Assembly: GCA_020053565.1 (NCBI GenBank)
Contig: JAGVMY010000132.1
Coordinates: forward strand, 1-7,973
DNA length: 7,973 nucleotides
From: Thermodesulfovibrionales bacterium
GTDB taxonomy: Bacteria; Nitrospirota; Thermodesulfovibrionia; Thermodesulfovibrionales; SM23-35
Reading direction: 5' to 3'
Part shown: piece after piece, positions 7,194 through 7,973 of the stretch
Numbering within the stretch: the stretch's first letter is position 1
Layout of the letters: every line of letters starts with the position of its first letter
Made by a program: the position numbers and the translations under genes
The notes under the pieces: model-generated
What the model was told of the DNA's origin: nothing
Seen by the model: the letters and a program-made list of their open reading frames with translations, nothing else
The model's database searches: none

Positions 7194-7238
7194 CAATTAA
7201 GCAAATGCAGAAGAAACAATAAGAGGAGGAATACTGTT

Positions 7239-7898
7239 ATGAGCGAATATCCTAAAGGAGCTATTCTCCAGAGGGATAAGAAGACATATGCGATTGTGCC
7301 AAGGATTCCAATGGGAATTTTGACCCCTGAAATTCTTGAGAATCTGGCAAAGGTTGCACGCAAGTATAAGGTTCGTATAATTAAGATCACCTCGGGACAG
7401 CGTATTGCACTTGTAGGAATAAAGCCTCAGGATATAGACAATGCCTGGAACGACCTTGAAATGGAAGTTGGTCCTGCAGAAGGATTATGCGTCCATTATG
7501 TACAGGCATGTCCGGGTACTGAAACCTGTAAATTTGGCCAGAGGGATTCACTCGGTCTTGCTGCAAAGATTGAAAAAATGTATGTGGGCAAAAGAGACTT
7601 TATCCCCGCAAAGACAAAATTCGGTATTTCCGGGTGCAAGCTGAACTGTGGGGAAAGTTACGTAAGAGACATAGGTGCATTTGCAACCCCTGATGGCTGG
7701 ACAGTAGTAGTTGGAGGCAATTCCGGAGGAAGACCCCGCATCGGAGATGTAATTGCCGAAGATCTTTCAGAAGAAGATGCACTTGATTTAATAAAAAAGT
7801 GTCTTGTTTATTATTCAAAGAATGCTAAGCCAAAAGAGAGAATTCCGCGATTCATCCAGCGCATCGGTATAGAAGAATTCAAAAAAGCAGTGCTTTAA
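7239..7898 (+). CDS. Small sirohaem [4Fe-4S] sulfite/nitrite reductase-like protein
   Basis: This is a 219-residue protein of the nitrite/sulfite reductase superfamily, reduced to one half-repeat. An N-terminal ferredoxin-like half domain (about 15-75, with GILTPEILENLAKVARKY and ITSGQRIALVGI) is followed by the sirohaem/[4Fe-4S] domain (about 80-215). All four cluster cysteines are present as C-x5-C (Cys91, Cys97) and C-x3-C (Cys133, Cys137; SGCKLNCGES), so it should bind the coupled cofactor. Arg55 in TSGQR lies where larger relatives carry a substrate-binding arginine. Size and layout match the low-spin monomeric assimilatory-type sulfite reductase known from Desulfovibrio vulgaris (about 218 residues) and related proteins in methanogens and other anaerobes. 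It is too small for DsrA or DsrB. No signal peptide is seen, so it is cytoplasmic. The ATG at 7239 has AGGAGG at 7224-7229, 9 nt away. The true substrate (sulfite, nitrite or another) and electron donor cannot be told from sequence. Confidence 0.88.
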   Translation: MSEYPKGAILQRDKKTYAIVPRIPMGILTPEILENLAKVARKYKVRIIKITSGQRIALVGIKPQDIDNAWNDLEMEVGPAEGLCVHYVQACPGTETCKFGQRDSLGLAAKIEKMYVGKRDFIPAKTKFGISGCKLNCGESYVRDIGAFATPDGWTVVVGGNSGGRPRIGDVIAEDLSEEDALDLIKKCLVYYSKNAKPKERIPRFIQRIGIEEFKKAVL

Positions 7899-7973
7899 TA
7901 TTCTGTTCCTGCATAGTTTCTGAAGTAAATGGGGAAAAATATCTCTTTTGCCTATTTATCTTCATTGTGAAAA
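7899..7973. other. Trailing 75 nt with no recognised feature
   Basis: After the TAA of the small reductase I see no coding start with a ribosome binding site, no hairpin followed by a T-run and no promoter pair. The ATG at 7929 opens only a 13-codon frame. Confidence 0.5.

Noticed and set aside
7194..7238. Possible tiny frame (ATG at 7205, five codons) or regulatory element before the sirohaem reductase.
   Set aside because: Too short to support as a gene, and no hairpin or promoter pair is evident. Only the AGGAGG site is convincing.
7441..7644. A 67-codon + strand frame inside the small sirohaem reductase gene.
   Set aside because: It lies in another frame across the cysteine motifs of a clearly conserved protein and has no family features.

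Overview
This window is a compact run of bacterial housekeeping genes, all on the + strand. There are no RNA genes, insertion sequences or CRISPR arrays that I can see. The order is galU (5' end cut off by the window), lon, thiL, a DUF2062 membrane protein, ilvC, psd, a secreted FKBP-type prolyl isomerase, and a small sirohaem sulfite/nitrite reductase-like protein. The DNA is fairly A+T-rich (roughly 40% G+C by eye). A periplasmic FkpA/Mip-like isomerase and phosphatidylethanolamine synthesis point to a Gram-negative bacterium. The stand-alone low-molecular-weight sirohaem protein points to an anaerobe with sulfur metabolism. Nitrospirota (Thermodesulfovibrio-like) or a former deltaproteobacterial lineage would fit, but this is a guess from gene content and protein style, not a demonstrated placement.

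Region 1 (1-4666) reads as one transcription unit: galU, 20 nt, lon (GTG start), 1 nt, thiL, a 17-nt overlap, then DUF2062 (TTG start). It combines UDP-glucose formation, ATP-dependent proteolysis, the last step of thiamine diphosphate synthesis and an uncharacterised membrane protein. The close packing suggests translational coupling rather than a shared pathway.

Region 2 (4667-4771) is the largest intergenic gap. It holds a plausible sigma-70-type promoter and a strong Shine-Dalgarno sequence for ilvC. Region 3 (4772-7193) is ilvC-psd-FKBP, joined by stop/start overlaps: branched-chain amino acid synthesis, phosphatidylserine decarboxylation and periplasmic folding. After a 45-nt gap with its own strong ribosome binding site comes the small sirohaem reductase (7239-7898). 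The last 75 nt hold nothing recognisable.

I found no convincing new multi-gene system. The most unusual structure is inside thiL: a long imperfect inverted repeat built of 7-base units (GCAAAGA-like) that encodes an apparent extra protein segment without breaking the frame. Second is an IlvC cofactor loop lacking the usual arginine and serines, with a glutamate near the end of the second beta strand, which suggests NADH use. Smaller points are a psd without the usual adjacent pssA, and the small sirohaem reductase with no visible electron-transfer partner.
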